In this document: positions 62,705 through 64,000 of the stretch, in pieces
Layout: the number at the start of each line of letters is the position of its first letter
Numbering within the stretch: the first letter of the stretch is position 1
NCBI GenBank assembly: GCA_037102815.1
Contig: BTPP01000002.1
Coordinates: forward strand, 372,001 to 436,000
Reading direction: 5' to 3'
Source of the DNA: Neurospora intermedia
Taxonomy: Eukaryota > Ascomycota > Sordariomycetes > Sordariales > Sordariaceae
DNA: 64,000 nt
Notes under the pieces: model-generated
Told to the model about the DNA's origin: nothing
Seen by the model: only the letters and a program-made list of their open reading frames with translations
The model's database searches: none
Position numbers and translations under genes: made by a program

Positions 62705-63133
62705 AAAGTAGAAGCTTTGGGAGAGATGATAGTGGGGGATTGTATACCAGTCTCTTTAGGACTTTGCCTACCTCTCGTTTAGGAACAAGACTTCATCACG
62801 CTTCTCGAGCCTCCATTTACTCTTCACCTTGCTGTTTACTCCCAATCGCAAGGCATTCATTTATCAATATACCATTTTTAGGGTTTAGGTGGCGTGTCCT
62901 CTTCTGTACCGTGATTTCTTAGCTAGGTACCTATAGGATTGCGAAACCATTTACTACCTCTACCTATTATATATTAAATCACCTACCTACCTATGGACAG
63001 TACACTAGAGGTACATGTAGGTAAGTACTCACTTATTTGACAGTCACCTATAAGTATTTTACCTCTACTCTTTTACACTATCACCTATCGCACTAAGGAC
63101 TCGTTTGGAAGCCAAACCAAGTCTCGTATCAGG
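62705..63133. other. intergenic spacer with TAGGTACCT motifs
   Basis: 3' flank of the coiled-coil gene. Contains CTAGGTACCTATAGG near 62,925 and CACCTACCTACCTA near 62,980, the same palindromic/CCTA motif found at 47.5, 58.7 and 59.8 kb. Confidence 0.5.
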
Positions 63134-63620
63134 ATGTCACCAATATCCGCAACAACCCCAACGGCTATTGCCAGTATAAGGCCGTCCTCCACCACGGTAA
63201 CCGTCTTACAGTCTTTACCATCGATACCTCTAGCCTCTATAGTCTCGCCCACCACTGACTACATCTCTATAGCCAGGAGCCACAATCACAAGCCAGCACC
63301 TCAACTGAATATACCATCCAGTATTGCAAAAAGAAGTGCATCAAGTTGCTCCGGCGCAAGAAAATCCGCGCACAGTAGCTCGCCAAGAAGCGGGAGAAGT
63401 ACCTCTAGGGAGCAACGCCCAGGTATATTGGATGCTGGATTACTACCTTGATGAGAACGAGAGATTCTATGTGTACTCTCAAGGTGGTTCTTCAGGGGTT
63501 GCTAGAGCATATGGCCTCTGCGTCGACTACTAACTCCTCTACTAATCAGACATCCTGGGGTGGAGATACCGTGGAGAGCCGGATCATTGTGGACGAATTC
63601 AATTGGGAGGAGAAACAATA
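63134..63620 (+). pseudogene. decayed partial copy of the coiled-coil gene
   Basis: Begins with an ATG (MSPISATTPTAIASI..) resembling the Thr/Ser-rich N-terminus of the gene at 61,451. The membrane segment and the long coiled coil are missing. From about 63,424 the DNA is nearly identical to the parent for about 45 bp (WMLDYYLDENERF), then a 4-bp insertion shifts the frame. The parent frame resumes as TLKVVLQGLLEHMASAS and ends WGGDTVESRIIVDEFNWEEK-stop at 63,620. Two stops lie in the parental frame before the module. It could be a lineage-specific tandem duplicate that lost function; a spliced short gene is the less likely alternative. Confidence 0.65.
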
Positions 63621-63727
63621 GCCTTAGTAGAGGTAGAAACAATACCTCACCTCTAGTGAAGGACTGAACTGGAGATATGAAAATCACTGTTTTTGTCACA
63701 GGTACAGGTCTCTGGAGGTGAAGTTGT

Positions 63728-63796
63728 GGAGATTCAGTCGAAAATCGAATCACGGTAAACGAATCGGACTGGGAAGACGACAAAAAGCCATGGTAG
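63728..63796 (+). pseudogene. second decayed copy of the coiled-coil gene's C-terminal tail
   Basis: 22 codons read GDSVENRITVNESDWEDDKK then PW-stop, aligning with WGGDTVESRIIVDEFNWEEK of the first decayed copy and GGDPAKSEIAVDKLVWEEY of the intact gene. Upstream sequence (63,630-63,727) shows only scattered similarity. Confidence 0.55.
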
Positions 63797-64000
63797 GAAC
63801 TTTGGTAGAGGAATTCAGACTTTGGTTTCCAGAGAAGAAAATAACGCCACGAACTTTTCCCAGTAGGCCATGGTTATATCGAAGTGTCCAGTGCATACCT
63901 CCACTATGTCCATCGTCGGCAGAGGTATAGTAGGTATCAATGCATCTACACTATTACTACCACCTTAGGTCCCTTACCTGGAGGCACGCATGTCTTCTGT
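63797..64000. other. right edge, no gene seen
   Basis: Short frames only. Ends within intergenic sequence rich in CCTACC/ACCTCC words. Confidence 0.4.

Overview
The window looks like a filamentous ascomycete of the Sordariales, most likely Neurospora or a close relative. About the first 40.8 kb is very AT-rich. In its most degraded stretches CpA and TpG are rare while TpA abounds and CpG persists, the signature of repeat-induced point mutation (RIP). The remaining 23 kb is ordinary GC-balanced gene territory. It has short introns with GTRNGT donors, CTAAC/CTGAC branch sites, pyrimidine-rich leaders and low-complexity protein runs, all typical of Neurospora. The species call is inference.

Left region (1-40,780), RIP-degraded heterochromatin. 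Two related chromodomain Gypsy fossils lie on the minus strand (1-5,856, running out of the window, and 6,048-12,827, with both LTRs and a 5-bp target duplication). Next come a lightly mutated five-exon zinc-finger/coiled-coil pseudogene (13,246-14,477, minus) and a 2-kb TTAATTAA desert. A plus-strand hAT transposon (coding pieces between 16,528 and 36,778) follows. It is split by a third Gypsy fossil (17,238-26,557, 340-bp LTRs) and by a Tad-like LINE (26,653-33,588, minus, roughly 16-bp target duplication). To its right lie a 21-bp minisatellite, long microsatellites, a degraded minus-strand gene ending in an AT-hook, and several blocks of a TACTAG-rich repeat. The last block ends at the sharp compositional boundary near 40,780.

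Right region (40,780-64,000), euchromatin. Well-supported genes, all on the plus strand, are a RhoGAP-domain protein (44,220-46,179, 2 exons), a class III PLP enzyme of the dialkylglycine decarboxylase type (49,076-50,741, 2 exons), a SIRT6/7-type sirtuin (53,908-55,748, 4 exons), a low-complexity AT-hook/polyQ protein (56,344-58,599, 2 exons), a gluconokinase (59,318-60,422, 2 exons) and a membrane-anchored coiled-coil protein of unknown family (61,451-62,704). The last gene is followed by two decayed copies of its C-terminal module. Intergenic stretches of 1-3 kb hold pyrimidine tracts, TAGGTACCTA palindromes, two telobox-like motifs and one good TATA box. No pathway links these genes; they are an ordinary fungal neighbourhood beside a heterochromatic block.

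The most unusual signals are in the left region. The hAT and the zinc-finger gene are only lightly RIPed, the elements nested in the hAT are heavily RIPed, and TACTAG arrays bracket the lightly mutated material.
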